Assembly: GCA_003605175.1 (NCBI GenBank)
Contig: QWDA01000007.1
Coordinates: forward strand, 62,001 to 126,000
Direction: 5' to 3'
Length of the DNA stretch: 64,000 bases
DNA from: Paracoccaceae bacterium
GTDB taxonomy: Bacteria > Pseudomonadota > Alphaproteobacteria > Rhodobacterales > Rhodobacteraceae
Position numbers and translations under genes: made by a program. Shown piece after piece: positions 18,739-30,503 of this stretch. A model generated the notes under the pieces. It was not told where the DNA came from. It saw only the letters and a list, made by a program, of their open reading frames with translations, and did no database searches. Numbering within the stretch: position 1 is the first letter of the stretch; every line of letters begins with the position of its first letter.

Positions 18739-21102
18739 ATGCCCGACCTCCTGATCGAACTCCTTTCCGAGGAAATCCCCGCCCGGATGCAGCCCCGCGC
18801 GAGCGCCGACCTCAAGCGCCTCGTCACCGACGGGCTCGTCGAGGCCGGCCTGACCTATGCCGCCGCCCAGGCCTTCGCGACGCCGCGCCGGCTGACCCTC
18901 GCCGTCGAGGGCCTGACCGCCGCCTCGAAACCCACGAAGGAAGAACGCAAGGGCCCCCGCACCGACGCCCCGGAAAAAGCGCTAGAAGGCTTCCTCCGAT
19001 CGACCGACCTCACGAAGGACCAGCTCGAGGCCCGGGACGACAAGAAGGGCCAGGTCTGGTTCGCGGTGATCGAGAAACCGGGCCGTCCCGCCGCCGAAAT
19101 CGTCGCCGAGACCCTCGAAACCGCGATCCGCAACTTCCCCTGGCCCAAGTCGATGCGCTGGGGCGCGGGCGACCTCCGCTGGGTGCGCCCGCTCCACTCG
19201 ATCCTCTGCCTTCTCACCGACGAGACCGGCGCCAGCATCGTGCCGGTCGACATCGACGGCATCCGCTCCGGCGACACCACCCGCGGCCACCCGGTCCACG
19301 CGCCGGGTGCCTTCCCGGTCACAGGCTTCGACGACTACGTGGCGAAACTGAAGGCCGCCAAGGTCGTGCTCGACCCCGCCGAGCGCGCCGAGACCATCTG
19401 GCACGACGCCACCACGCTAGCCTTCGCGCGCGGGTTGGAAGTGGTCGAGGACGAGGGCCTCCTCGCCGAGGTCGCGGGCCTCGTCGAATGGCCGGTCACG
19501 CTGATGGGCGCGATCGGCGAGAGCTTCCTCGGCCTCCCGCCCGAGGTGCTGCAGACCTCGATGAAGGAGCACCAGAAGTTCTTCTCGGTTCGCAACCCCA
19601 AGACCGCCCGGATCGAGGGCTTCGTCACCGTCGCCAACACCGAGACCGCCGATAACGGCGCGACCATCCTCGCGGGCAACCTAAAGGTGCTCTCGGCCCG
19701 GCTCTCGGATGCGAAGTTCTTCTGGGAGAACGACCTCCGCACGGTGAAAAAGCCCGGCGGCCTCGAAACCATGGCCGCGCCGCTCGCCAACGTCACCTTC
19801 CACGCCAAGCTCGGCTCCCAGGCCGACCGCATCGCCCGCATCGCCGATCTTGCCGACAGGATCGCGTCAGAAGTTGGGTCCGACCCAATGGACGCGGCAA
19901 AGGCCGCTCGGATCGCCAAAGCCGATCTCGCCTCGGAAATGGTCTACGAATTCCCCGAACTCCAGGGCATCATGGGCCGCTATTACGCCAAGGAAGCGGG
20001 CCTCTCCGACGCCATCGCCGACGCCGCCCGCGACCACTACTCCCCGCTCGGCCCGTCCGACGCCGTACCCACCGCCCCCATCTCTGTCGCCGTGGCGCTC
20101 GCCGACAAGATCGACACGCTCGCCGGCTTCTGGGCCATCGACGAGAAACCCACCGGCTCGAAGGACCCGTTCGCGCTGCGGAGAGCGGGATTGGGCGTGA
20201 TCCGCAATCAAGCGGCAAACAGGGTTCGCATTGGTCTAACGGCAATTCTATGGGAAGGGATCGTTTCAAGTTTGCAGGCACGGGCAAAGGTCCCGGGCGA
20301 ACTGTCCTACTTCGTGGCGTCTGACGACGAAGGGGAAGTATGGGCGAGCTTTTGGCATCCGGACCCAAACTACCACTCCAAGAGTGCTGATGATCCGCCA
20401 GATGATATCTTCGACGAGGAAGCATTCGAAAGCTTTCGCGAACTTGCCGAAGGTGGAAAGCTAGCTAGAACGGCGGACACGTACTTTACTGACTTGACTG
20501 CCAATCCGCCCGAGCTTGAGCGGTCCAACGGACGTCCTGCATTCCCGAGACGACTTCCAAGTGTGGCGGGATTTGTGGGCGACCTCCTCGCCTTCCTCCA
20601 CGACCGCCTGAAGGTCCATCTCCGCGACGAGGGCATCCGCCACGACGTGATCGACGCCTGCCTCGCGATGCCGAATAACGACGACCTCACCCTCCTCGTC
20701 GCCCGCGCCCGCGCGCTGCAATCCGTGGTCGCGACCGAGGACGGCCAAAACCTCATCCAGGGCTTCAAGCGCGCCAACAACATCCTCACCCAGGCCGAGG
20801 AAGCGGACGGGGTGGCCTACGAGTTCGGCGCCGACCGGAAGTTCATGGAGGCGCCCGAGGAGAAAGCCCTGATCGACGCGCTCGACGCTGCCGACGAGGT
20901 GATCCGGCCCGCCATGGACGCCGAGGACTTCGCCAAAGCCATGCAGGCCATGGCCGCCCTCCGCGCCCCCATCGACGCCTTCTTCGAGGCGGTGCAGGTC
21001 AATACCGACAACCAGATCGTCCGCCGCAACCGGCTCAATCTCCTGCACCGGATCCGCGCCACCTGCCTCGCCGTGGCCGACCTGACGCGGCTCGAAGGCT
21101 GA
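18739..21102 (+). CDS. glyS: Glycyl-tRNA synthetase beta subunit with an internal low-GC insertion
   Basis: A 787-residue beta chain (tRNA-recognising partner of GlyQ), starting MPDLLIELLSEEIPARM. Core motifs include SMKEHQKFFSVRNPKT and KDPFALRRAGLGVIRNQA, and the C-terminal HD/anticodon part contains DLLAFLHDRLKVHLRDEGI. The family is usually near 690 residues. The excess lies between about residues 490 and 610, where the sequence SYFVASDDEGEVW...PNYHSKSADDPP has no counterpart that I recognise. It is also markedly poorer in G+C: 96 of 180 bases in 20341-20520, against 41 of 60 in 20581-20640. The frame remains open, so an enlarged functional protein is expected. Confidence 0.95.
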   Translation: MPDLLIELLSEEIPARMQPRASADLKRLVTDGLVEAGLTYAAAQAFATPRRLTLAVEGLTAASKPTKEERKGPRTDAPEKALEGFLRSTDLTKDQLEARDDKKGQVWFAVIEKPGRPAAEIVAETLETAIRNFPWPKSMRWGAGDLRWVRPLHSILCLLTDETGASIVPVDIDGIRSGDTTRGHPVHAPGAFPVTGFDDYVAKLKAAKVVLDPAERAETIWHDATTLAFARGLEVVEDEGLLAEVAGLVEWPVTLMGAIGESFLGLPPEVLQTSMKEHQKFFSVRNPKTARIEGFVTVANTETADNGATILAGNLKVLSARLSDAKFFWENDLRTVKKPGGLETMAAPLANVTFHAKLGSQADRIARIADLADRIASEVGSDPMDAAKAARIAKADLASEMVYEFPELQGIMGRYYAKEAGLSDAIADAARDHYSPLGPSDAVPTAPISVAVALADKIDTLAGFWAIDEKPTGSKDPFALRRAGLGVIRNQAANRVRIGLTAILWEGIVSSLQARAKVPGELSYFVASDDEGEVWASFWHPDPNYHSKSADDPPDDIFDEEAFESFRELAEGGKLARTADTYFTDLTANPPELERSNGRPAFPRRLPSVAGFVGDLLAFLHDRLKVHLRDEGIRHDVIDACLAMPNNDDLTLLVARARALQSVVATEDGQNLIQGFKRANNILTQAEEADGVAYEFGADRKFMEAPEEKALIDALDAADEVIRPAMDAEDFAKAMQAMAALRAPIDAFFEAVQVNTDNQIVRRNRLNLLHRIRATCLAVADLTRLEG

Positions 21103-21129
21103 CCCCCGCAAAACCCGCGCGGCAAAATG

Positions 21130-21152
21130 AAAAGGGGCCCCGCAGGGCCCCT
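21130..21152 (-). terminator. Terminator between convergent glyS and the BCCT gene
   Basis: Read on the minus strand, AGGGGCCC and GGGCCCCT form a perfect stem around TGCG and are followed by TTTT. It lies about 25 bases after each of the two convergent stop codons, so it can serve the BCCT transcript and, less efficiently, glyS. Confidence 0.8.
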
Positions 21153-21174
21153 TCCGTAAGCAAAGCCGACAGGC

Positions 21175-22815
21175 CTACCGCTTTTCGCTGCGCAGCCCCT
21201 TCAGGATCGCCCAGCACATCAGCAACAGCACGACCGTGAACGGCAGCCCCGTCGAGATCACCATCGCCTGAAGCGCGCCGAGCCCGCCGCCGATCAGGAG
21301 CACGATGGCCACCGCGCCTTCGAAGGTGCACCAGAACACCCGCTGCGGCACCGGCGCGTCGATCTTGCCGCCCGCGGTGATCGTGTCGATCACCAGCGAC
21401 CCGCTATCCGACGATGTTACGAAGAACACGATCACCAGCACGATCCCGATCACCGAGGTGATCGACGAAAGCGGCAGGCTCTCCAGCATCGCGAACAGCG
21501 AGATCGGCGGGTTGTAGCTGTCGATCACCTGCGCCTTCACCGCGCTGCCGACAGGATCGCTCAGCACCTGGTCGATCGCCGCACCACCAAAGGTCGCCAT
21601 CCAGAGCACGCAGACGACCGAGGGGATGATCAGCACGCAGGTCACGAATTCACGCACCGAGCGGCCGCGGCTCACGCGGGCGATGAACATGCCGACGAAG
21701 GGCGACCAGGAGATCCACCAGGCCCAATAGAACGCGGTCCAGCCCTGCATGTAGCCGGAATCCTCGCGACCGAACGGGTTGGACAGCGGCACGATATCGC
21801 GCAGATAGCCGGCGAAACCCTTACCGAAATCAGTCAGGATCGTGCCCACGCCCGCCGCGAACAGGACGAAGAACAGCAGAAGCGCCGCGATCACCATGTT
21901 GATCTCGGACAGCAGCTTCACCCCGCCGTCGAGCCCGCGCAACACCGAGAACAGCGCGATCGCGGTGATGACGGTGATCAGCACCACCTGCACGGTGATG
22001 TTGTTCGGGATGCCGAAGACATGCTCCAGACCCGCGTTCGCCTGCTGCGCGCCGAAGCCGAGCGAGGTGGCCAGTCCGAACAGCGTCGCGAACACCGCCA
22101 GCGTGTCGATGATGTGCCCGGTCCAGCCCCAGATCCGCTCACCGAAGATCGGATAGAACGCCGAACGGATCGTCAGGGGAAGGCCCTTGTTGTACGAGAA
22201 CAGCGCCAGCGCCAGCGCGACGATGGCGTAGATCGCCCAGGGATGCAGCCCCCAGTGATAGATCGTCGCCGCGAGGCCCATCTCCTTCGCCGCCGCCACG
22301 TTCGCCGCGATGATCGTACCATCCTCGGCAAAGGGCGAAGGCGTCCCGAGCGGCTCGGAAATCGCCATGTGATAGACCGGCTCGAGCACGCCGAAGAACA
22401 TCAGGCCGATCCCCATGCCCGCCGCGAACAGCATCGCGAACCAGCCGACATAGGTGTAGTCCGGCCGCGCATCCGCCCCGCCGATCCGCACGCTGCCATA
22501 AGGGCTGACGATGAGGAACAGGCAGAACAGCACGAAGATGTTCGCCGAGAGCAGGAAGAACCAGTCGAAGGTCGAGGTGATCGCCGGCCTGAGCCACTGG
22601 AAGAACGTTCCGGCCTGCTCCGGAAGGGCCAGCGCGTAGAACACGAAAGCGACGATGGAAAGCCCGGAGACCAGGAAGACCGGGTTGTGAATGTCGAACC
22701 CGAAGGGTCCGACACTGCTGGATATGTTGTCCTGACCTATCTGGTACTCGGTCTCGATGATATCCGCGTGCCCCTCGGGGGCCGGGATGCCTTGGTCGGC
22801 TGTTGGATCGGTCAT
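21175..22815 (-). CDS. BCCT-family osmolyte (betaine/choline/carnitine) transporter
   Basis: A 546-residue inner-membrane protein with about 12 spans. Family hallmarks are GMGIGLMFFGVLEPVYH, the tryptophan-rich WWISWSPFVGMFIARVSRGR that forms the substrate pathway, and a late FFVTSSDSGSLVIDTI. The N-terminal 50 residues are hydrophilic and acidic. BCCT carriers import quaternary ammonium compounds such as glycine betaine or choline with Na+ or H+. The exact substrate is unknown and no betaine-metabolism genes lie near. A GGGAGG site precedes the ATG. Confidence 0.94.
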   Translation of the reverse strand: MTDPTADQGIPAPEGHADIIETEYQIGQDNISSSVGPFGFDIHNPVFLVSGLSIVAFVFYALALPEQAGTFFQWLRPAITSTFDWFFLLSANIFVLFCLFLIVSPYGSVRIGGADARPDYTYVGWFAMLFAAGMGIGLMFFGVLEPVYHMAISEPLGTPSPFAEDGTIIAANVAAAKEMGLAATIYHWGLHPWAIYAIVALALALFSYNKGLPLTIRSAFYPIFGERIWGWTGHIIDTLAVFATLFGLATSLGFGAQQANAGLEHVFGIPNNITVQVVLITVITAIALFSVLRGLDGGVKLLSEINMVIAALLLFFVLFAAGVGTILTDFGKGFAGYLRDIVPLSNPFGREDSGYMQGWTAFYWAWWISWSPFVGMFIARVSRGRSVREFVTCVLIIPSVVCVLWMATFGGAAIDQVLSDPVGSAVKAQVIDSYNPPISLFAMLESLPLSSITSVIGIVLVIVFFVTSSDSGSLVIDTITAGGKIDAPVPQRVFWCTFEGAVAIVLLIGGGLGALQAMVISTGLPFTVVLLLMCWAILKGLRSEKR

Positions 22816-23478
22816 TCAGACCTCCCTGTTGTTGTTCCCTTGATTCTTCTTCAATCGCGGCATGAAAACCGGTGCACGGGCGCGCGCCGCTATCCTGCCG
22901 CCGTTCGGTGGCCGAACATGGTCGGCCAGGTCCGGCACATGGCTCGCCGTCGCTCGGAGAAGCCAGGCTGACAAACGGAAATCGTCATGGTCCCGCGAGC
23001 GCCCGGCGCTGACGCCGACCCCCCGCATGCCTACCGCAATTTCACCCCGTGACGGCCCGCGCGTTCTTCAGGCTTTCCCTGCGCGCCATGATGCGATCTA
23101 ACGTCCTCCCTCCCCTTCTGCCTGTTGGTACGGCGTACCCGTTTCAGTGGTTTGCCCCCGGAAGCCGCACATTCCGGAGATGCTACGTTACGTTTTCCAC
23201 GCAAATCCGTTCGCAGCGTCAGATCGTGTCAAGAAAACGACGCGAATCCGCTTTTTGGGCGCCGGCGCCCACCGATTGCACGCCAAAGCTGTATCGGCGC
23301 GCGAACCCGAAGGCGACGGCGCCCGCCGGCGCACAGATCCCCCGGTACGACCCGCCGCCTGCCCTTCGGACGGGTGCGCCGGCCCGGGCGCATCGCGACG
23401 CATCGAGGCCCGATGGCAACGCCGCGCTTGTAAACGGAGTGCGACACCTTATCCTGCGGGCGAAGGAGTCGCGCCGCA
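22816..23478. other. Long intergenic region without a convincing gene
   Basis: About 660 bases between divergent BCCT and PPDK-like genes. The short frames here lack ribosome sites and recognisable products. Visible structure: a dyad GGTAC-ggc-GTACC at 23127-23139 and a perfect 14-base palindrome GGGCGCCGGCGCCC at 23257-23270, either of which could be an operator or a hairpin in a PPDK-like leader. I see no tRNA and no riboswitch pattern that I recognise. Confidence 0.6.
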
Positions 23479-26046
<2,568 letters not shown>

Positions 26047-26207
26047 TCCGCTGCTGATGCAAACCGGAAACAATACGGTTCCCGGTTCGCAACACCCTGC
26101 GACTCCTGGTGGGGTGGACGATCGCGGTTCAGTTCTTTATCCGAGCTGCCGAGTTTGGGGTTCGCCCGTGGGCCCTGGGGGTAATGGTCTTCTTGGAGGG
26201 GGACTCC

Positions 26208-26912
26208 ATGATTTTCCGACCCGCGTTGTGGGCCGTCGCTCTTCTGAGCATCCATCTGGCGACGGTGTCGTCCGCTGGTGACCTCGTGCTGAGCCAGTCG
26301 AATAACCCGAAAGCCGAGCTGAACGAGCAGGTGCTCGCGATGCTCGGCCAGGAACGTCAGGCGATTTCAGGGGTTTCCACCGAGAAGGTGAAGCGCCTGG
26401 TGACGCAGCCGACACGCCGCAACCTCTGGTTCAAGAAGCCCGAGGTCGTGGAGGATCGCTACGCCGCCGCCTATGTCGACGGTCTGCCGACCGTCAAGGG
26501 CGGCAAAGCCTGGCACTGCCTGACCGAGGCGCTCTATTTCGAGGCGCGGGGCGAGTCCGTCGAGGGCATCTTCGCCGTTGGCGAGGTGATCCTGAACCGC
26601 GTCGACAGCCCGGCCTTCCCCGACAATGTCTGCAGCGTCGTCCACCAGGGCACCGGCGAGCGCTTCCGCTGCCAGTTCACCTATACCTGCGATGGCCGCA
26701 AGGAAGTGATCAGCGAGCCCGCCGCCTGGGAGCGTGTCGGAAAGGTCGCCGACCTCCTCCTGCGCGGCTCGGTGCCGCGGGCACTGACCGACGGCGCCAC
26801 CTACTACCACACCAAGGCGGTGAATCCCCGCTGGGCGCGGGTCTTCACGCAGACGGCCTCGATCGGCTATCATCTTTTCTACCGGAAGGAAGCGCGCTAC
26901 GCCTCGAAATGA
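26208..26912 (+). CDS. Cell wall hydrolase, SleB (Hydrolase_2) family
   Basis: A 234-residue exported protein starting MIFRPALWAVALL after a TTGGAGGGGG site; the signal peptide ends around SSAGD. The catalytic domain occupies roughly residues 95-230: WHCLTEALYFEARGESVEG contains the conserved Glu of this muramidase-like fold, followed by AVGEVILNRV and CQFTYTCDG. These enzymes cleave peptidoglycan glycan strands during growth or remodelling. The region between the signal and the domain is low in complexity and probably unstructured. The folate genes begin about 55 bases downstream, possibly in the same transcript. Confidence 0.9.
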   Translation: MIFRPALWAVALLSIHLATVSSAGDLVLSQSNNPKAELNEQVLAMLGQERQAISGVSTEKVKRLVTQPTRRNLWFKKPEVVEDRYAAAYVDGLPTVKGGKAWHCLTEALYFEARGESVEGIFAVGEVILNRVDSPAFPDNVCSVVHQGTGERFRCQFTYTCDGRKEVISEPAAWERVGKVADLLLRGSVPRALTDGATYYHTKAVNPRWARVFTQTASIGYHLFYRKEARYASK

Positions 26913-26967
26913 GCGTCGCGCAGATCTGGCCGCCCGGCCAGTCAGCGGTGAGGAGGCCGACCGTCCG

Positions 26968-27891
26968 ATGTCCAGCGATATAACGCTCGCCTTTGCGCAT
27001 CCCGAACTCCGGGCCGCCGCCACGGCGGTGCCGCCTATGCCCGACCGGATCTCGCTCCGCGACCATGTCGTCAAGACCGAGATCGGCGCCTTCCAGCCCG
27101 AGCGGGGCCGCACCCAGCGGCTCAACTTCAACGTGGTGGTGGAGGTCCGCCCGGCCCATGACGTGGGCGACGACGTGGACCGCATCCTGTCTTACGACAA
27201 GATCACCGAAGCCATCGCCGCCGAGCTGGAGCGCGAGCGCCTGAACCTGCTCGAAACCCTGGCCGAGCGGGTCGCCGCGCGAATCCTCGCCGCGCCCCAG
27301 GCCCTGCGCACCTTCGTCCGGATCGAAAAGCTCGATCTCGGCCCCGGCGCGCTCGGCGTCGAGATCGTGCGGACCCGCGCCGAGCTGTCCGAGCGGCTGA
27401 TGAGCGAAATCTCCGACGAACCCGCGCCGCTGGTGTTCTTCCTCGGGCAGGAGGCGATGGTCTCGCCGCGACTGAGAACCTGGCTCGACGGGATCGAGGC
27501 CAGCGGCAAGCCGGCGATCCTCTGCGTGGCCCGCGGCAGCGCCGAGCGGCCCCAGGTGCCCATCGCCATCGCCCAGCAGCGGATCGACCTGTTGCATCTC
27601 GAGCAATCGGCCTGGGTGCTGGCCGCGCAGGACAAGCGCTGCGTGGTCATCGACAGCCGCACCGAGCTCGACTGGGCCTCCCGGCGCGGCCGGATCAGCG
27701 TCTGGGCGCCGTCGAAGATGGTGCTCGACGCGACGCATCCGCCCGCGTCGGAGGAGCCCGACCAACTCGCCCTCTGGCTCGCCGAACAGTTCGGCGCCGC
27801 CGAGATCGTCTTCGTCGGCGCTCCCGCGCCCGCCGGCAGCGGGGCGTACAGCCTTCCCGCCGACGCCGAATCCCTCGTCCCGCGCACATGA
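26968..27891 (+). CDS. folB: Dihydroneopterin aldolase-like protein with extra C-terminal domain
   Basis: A 307-residue protein. Residues ~25-130 match FolB, which converts 7,8-dihydroneopterin to 6-hydroxymethyl-dihydropterin: IGAFQPERGRTQRLNFNVVVEV, LSYDKI with its Tyr, LLETLAERVA and VRIEKLDLGPGALGVEIVR. FolB proteins are normally ~120 residues. The additional ~170 residues (APLVFFLGQEAMVSPRLRTW onward) form an alpha/beta-looking domain that I do not recognise. folP follows with a 4-base ATGA overlap, supporting a folate role. The start could be a later Met (MPDRISLRDHV). Confidence 0.85.
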   Translation: MSSDITLAFAHPELRAAATAVPPMPDRISLRDHVVKTEIGAFQPERGRTQRLNFNVVVEVRPAHDVGDDVDRILSYDKITEAIAAELERERLNLLETLAERVAARILAAPQALRTFVRIEKLDLGPGALGVEIVRTRAELSERLMSEISDEPAPLVFFLGQEAMVSPRLRTWLDGIEASGKPAILCVARGSAERPQVPIAIAQQRIDLLHLEQSAWVLAAQDKRCVVIDSRTELDWASRRGRISVWAPSKMVLDATHPPASEEPDQLALWLAEQFGAAEIVFVGAPAPAGSGAYSLPADAESLVPRT

Positions 27892-28880
27892 GCCGCAATC
27901 ATCTCGAACCCCTGCCCCGCACCGGCCCGCGCCCCGAGACGGCACTGCCCCTCGCCGGCAGCACCCATGTCTGGTTCGACGGCCTCGCGGATGCCCGCGC
28001 CGCCGCCGCGCTCCCGGAGGCCGACCGGCTCCGCCTCTCCGCCCTCCGCCCCGCGCTCTGCGGCCTGACGCTCGACCGCCCCCGGATCATGGGCATCCTG
28101 AACGTCACCCCCGACAGCTTCTCCGATGGCGGAGACCTGCCCAGCATCGAATCCGCCGTGATCCGTGCCCGCGCCATGACCCAGGCCGACATCCTCGACA
28201 TCGGCGGCGAAAGCACCCGCCCCGGCGCCGACGAGGTGGCGGTGGACGAGGAGATCGCCCGCACCGCCCCGGTGATCGCCGCGATCCGCGCCGCGGGCAT
28301 CGCCAAACCGATCAGCATCGACACCCGCAAGGCGCCCGTGGCCGTGGCCGCGCTCGACGCCGGCGCCGATATCGTCAACGACGTCTCGGCGATGACTTAC
28401 GACCCGGCCATGGCGCCGCTCGTCGCCGCGCGGGGCGTGCCGGTCTGCCTGATGCATGCGCAGGGCGACCCCAAGACAATGCAGGAAGCCCCGGTCTACG
28501 GCGATGTCGTAGCCGAGGTCGCCGATTTCCTCCGCCAGCGAATCGACGCGGCGCGCGAGGCCGGCATCGCACCCGAAAACATCATCGCCGATCCCGGCAT
28601 CGGTTTCGGAAAGACATTGCAACACAACGTGTCTGTGCTCCGGCGCCTTTCGCTCTATCATGACCTCGGTTGCCCGATCCTGCTCGGCGTCTCGCGCAAG
28701 CGTTTCATCGGGGCGATCGGCCGGATCGAGGCGGCGAAGGACAGGATGCCCGGTTCGCTCGCGGTGGCGCTGCACGGCGCAGGCCACGGGGTACAGATCC
28801 TCCGGGTCCATGACGTCAACGAGACCGGGCAGGCCCTGCGCCTCTACCTGGCAATGCACGAGGCGGAACAGGATGCGTGA
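27888..28880 (+). CDS. folP: Dihydropteroate synthase
   Basis: A 330-residue enzyme joining 6-hydroxymethyl-dihydropterin pyrophosphate to p-aminobenzoate, the sulfonamide target. All signatures are present: [59 protein letters not shown] and GVSRKRFIG. The ~65 residues before the catalytic barrel are an extension relative to the E. coli enzyme (282 residues), a form I believe is usual in this order. Coupled by ATGA to the folB-like gene upstream and overlapping glmM by eight bases, so folB-folP-glmM are one operon. Confidence 0.96.
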   Translation: MSRNHLEPLPRTGPRPETALPLAGSTHVWFDGLADARAAAALPEADRLRLSALRPALCGLTLDRPRIMGILNVTPDSFSDGGDLPSIESAVIRARAMTQADILDIGGESTRPGADEVAVDEEIARTAPVIAAIRAAGIAKPISIDTRKAPVAVAALDAGADIVNDVSAMTYDPAMAPLVAARGVPVCLMHAQGDPKTMQEAPVYGDVVAEVADFLRQRIDAAREAGIAPENIIADPGIGFGKTLQHNVSVLRRLSLYHDLGCPILLGVSRKRFIGAIGRIEAAKDRMPGSLAVALHGAGHGVQILRVHDVNETGQALRLYLAMHEAEQDA

Positions 28881-30213
28881 ACTCTTCGGCACCGACGGCG
28901 TGCGCGGCACCGCGAACACCCACCCGATGACGGCGGAGGTCGCACTCCGGATCGGCGCGGCGGCGGGCCGCTATTTCCGGCGGGACCGCTCGGCGGCGCA
29001 CCGGGTGGTGATCGGCAAGGACACGCGGCTCTCGGGCTACATGTTCGAGAACGCGCTCACCGCCGGATTCACCTCGACCGGCATGAACGTGCTCCTCCTG
29101 GGCCCCGTGCCGACCCCCGCGGTGGGGCTTTTGACCACCTCGATGCGGGCGGATGTCGGTGTGATGATCTCCGCCTCGCACAACCCGCACCACGACAACG
29201 GCATCAAGTTCTTCGGCCCCGACGGCTTCAAGCTCTCCGACGAGGCCGAGGAGGAGATCGAAGACATCCTGCGCTCCGAGATCCAGCTCGCCAGTGCCGC
29301 CAATATCGGCCGCGCCAAGCGCATCGACGACGGGTTGTTCCGCTATATCGAGCGCGCGAAATCCACCTTCCCGAACGACCTCCGGCTCGACGGGCTCAAG
29401 GTGGTGATCGACTGCGCCAACGGCGCCGCCTACAGGGCCGCGCCGCAGGTGCTGTGGGAGCTCGGCGCCGAGGTGATCCCGGTGGGCGTCAGCCCGAACG
29501 GCACCAATATCAACCAGGGCTGCGGCTCGACCGACACGCGCAGCGCCGCCGAGGCGGTGGTGGCCCATGGCGCCGATATCGGCATCTGCCTCGACGGCGA
29601 TGCCGACCGGGTGATGATCCTCGACGAAACCGGGACCGTGGCTGATGGCGACCAGGTGATGGCGCTCCTCGCCGCGCGCAGCGCCAGCGAGGATCGGCTG
29701 GCCGGCAACACGCTCGTCGCCACGGTTATGTCCAATCTCGGGCTCGAACGGCATCTCGCCGGGCTCGGCATCACGCTGCACCGCACCGGTGTCGGCGACC
29801 GCTACGTGGTCGAGGCGATGCGCAAGGGCGGCTTCAACATGGGCGGCGAGCAATCGGGCCATATCGTGCTGACCGACTACGCCACCACCGGCGACGGGCT
29901 GATCGCCGGGCTCCAGGTGCTGCGCGAGATGGTCCAGACCGGCAAGCGCGCCTCCGAGCTCGCGCACCAGTTCACCCCGGTGCCGCAGCTTCTGAAGAAT
30001 GTCCGCTACGCCGCCGGCGCGCAGCCGCTCGAGGCGATGGCCGTCAAGGCCGCGATCGCCGATGCCGAGGTGCGGCTCTCCGGCGCCGGCCGGCTCCTGA
30101 TCCGCAAGTCGGGCACCGAACCCCTGATCCGGGTGATGGCCGAATGCGAGGACGAGGGGCTGCTCGAGGAAGTGGTCGACGGCATCGTCGCGAAGGTGTC
30201 CGAGGCCGGGTAG
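28873..30213 (+). CDS. glmM: Phosphoglucosamine mutase
   Basis: A 446-residue phosphohexomutase converting glucosamine-6-phosphate to glucosamine-1-phosphate for UDP-GlcNAc and cell wall synthesis. The N terminus [15 protein letters not shown] and the phosphoserine loop [18 protein letters not shown] are diagnostic. The metal-binding DGDADR and the substrate loop [19 protein letters not shown] follow at the expected spacing, and length is typical. The start overlaps the end of folP, as in many proteobacteria where folP-glmM are linked. The MITE-like copy B lies 45 bases after the stop. Confidence 0.97.
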   Translation: MRELFGTDGVRGTANTHPMTAEVALRIGAAAGRYFRRDRSAAHRVVIGKDTRLSGYMFENALTAGFTSTGMNVLLLGPVPTPAVGLLTTSMRADVGVMISASHNPHHDNGIKFFGPDGFKLSDEAEEEIEDILRSEIQLASAANIGRAKRIDDGLFRYIERAKSTFPNDLRLDGLKVVIDCANGAAYRAAPQVLWELGAEVIPVGVSPNGTNINQGCGSTDTRSAAEAVVAHGADIGICLDGDADRVMILDETGTVADGDQVMALLAARSASEDRLAGNTLVATVMSNLGLERHLAGLGITLHRTGVGDRYVVEAMRKGGFNMGGEQSGHIVLTDYATTGDGLIAGLQVLREMVQTGKRASELAHQFTPVPQLLKNVRYAAGAQPLEAMAVKAAIADAEVRLSGAGRLLIRKSGTEPLIRVMAECEDEGLLEEVVDGIVAKVSEAG

Positions 30214-30258
30214 CATCGGCGACGCCGCCGCGGGCTTTTGCCTCGTTACCAGGCGCAA

Positions 30259-30397
30259 GCCGGGCGAGCGCCTGTCCGCGGGATGGCGCTGCGACGGTTG
30301 AGCAGGGCGATTTATGGTGCAAGCCCGCCGTACATCCGTTCGGCACGGAACGTCACCAAAGCGCCAGCCCGTCCGGGCGGGCAGGCGCTCGCCCGGC
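30259..30397 (+). repeat. MITE-like 139-bp palindromic element, copy B
   Basis: Same length and orientation as copy A. Terminal inverted repeats are 30259-30278 and 30378-30397 with one mismatch. The interior matches copy A closely, for example the shared GTCACCAAAGCGCCAGCCC-type stretch and ATTTATGGTGC near the centre. It lies between glmM and the uronate island, followed by the same CATTCGGGCGGGG-like tail. Confidence 0.85.
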
Positions 30398-30503
30398 GCT
30401 TTCGACGCCATTCGGGCGGGGAATGCACATCGCCGCAATGGTAAAGTGAACCAAGGCGTGTCGTCGCGGATGGTCAGCTTCAGGCGGCACTCCCCACGCC
30501 CCG

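Noticed and set aside
22816-23478. Riboswitch or small RNA in the long BCCT/PPDK gap
   Set aside because: No glycine, SAM or other riboswitch core that I can recognise; only palindromes seen.
27000-27400. Loss of the FolB catalytic Lys
   Set aside because: At first the KP motif of E. coli FolB seems absent, but VRIEK lines up with VRITK of the S. aureus enzyme, so the Lys may be conserved.
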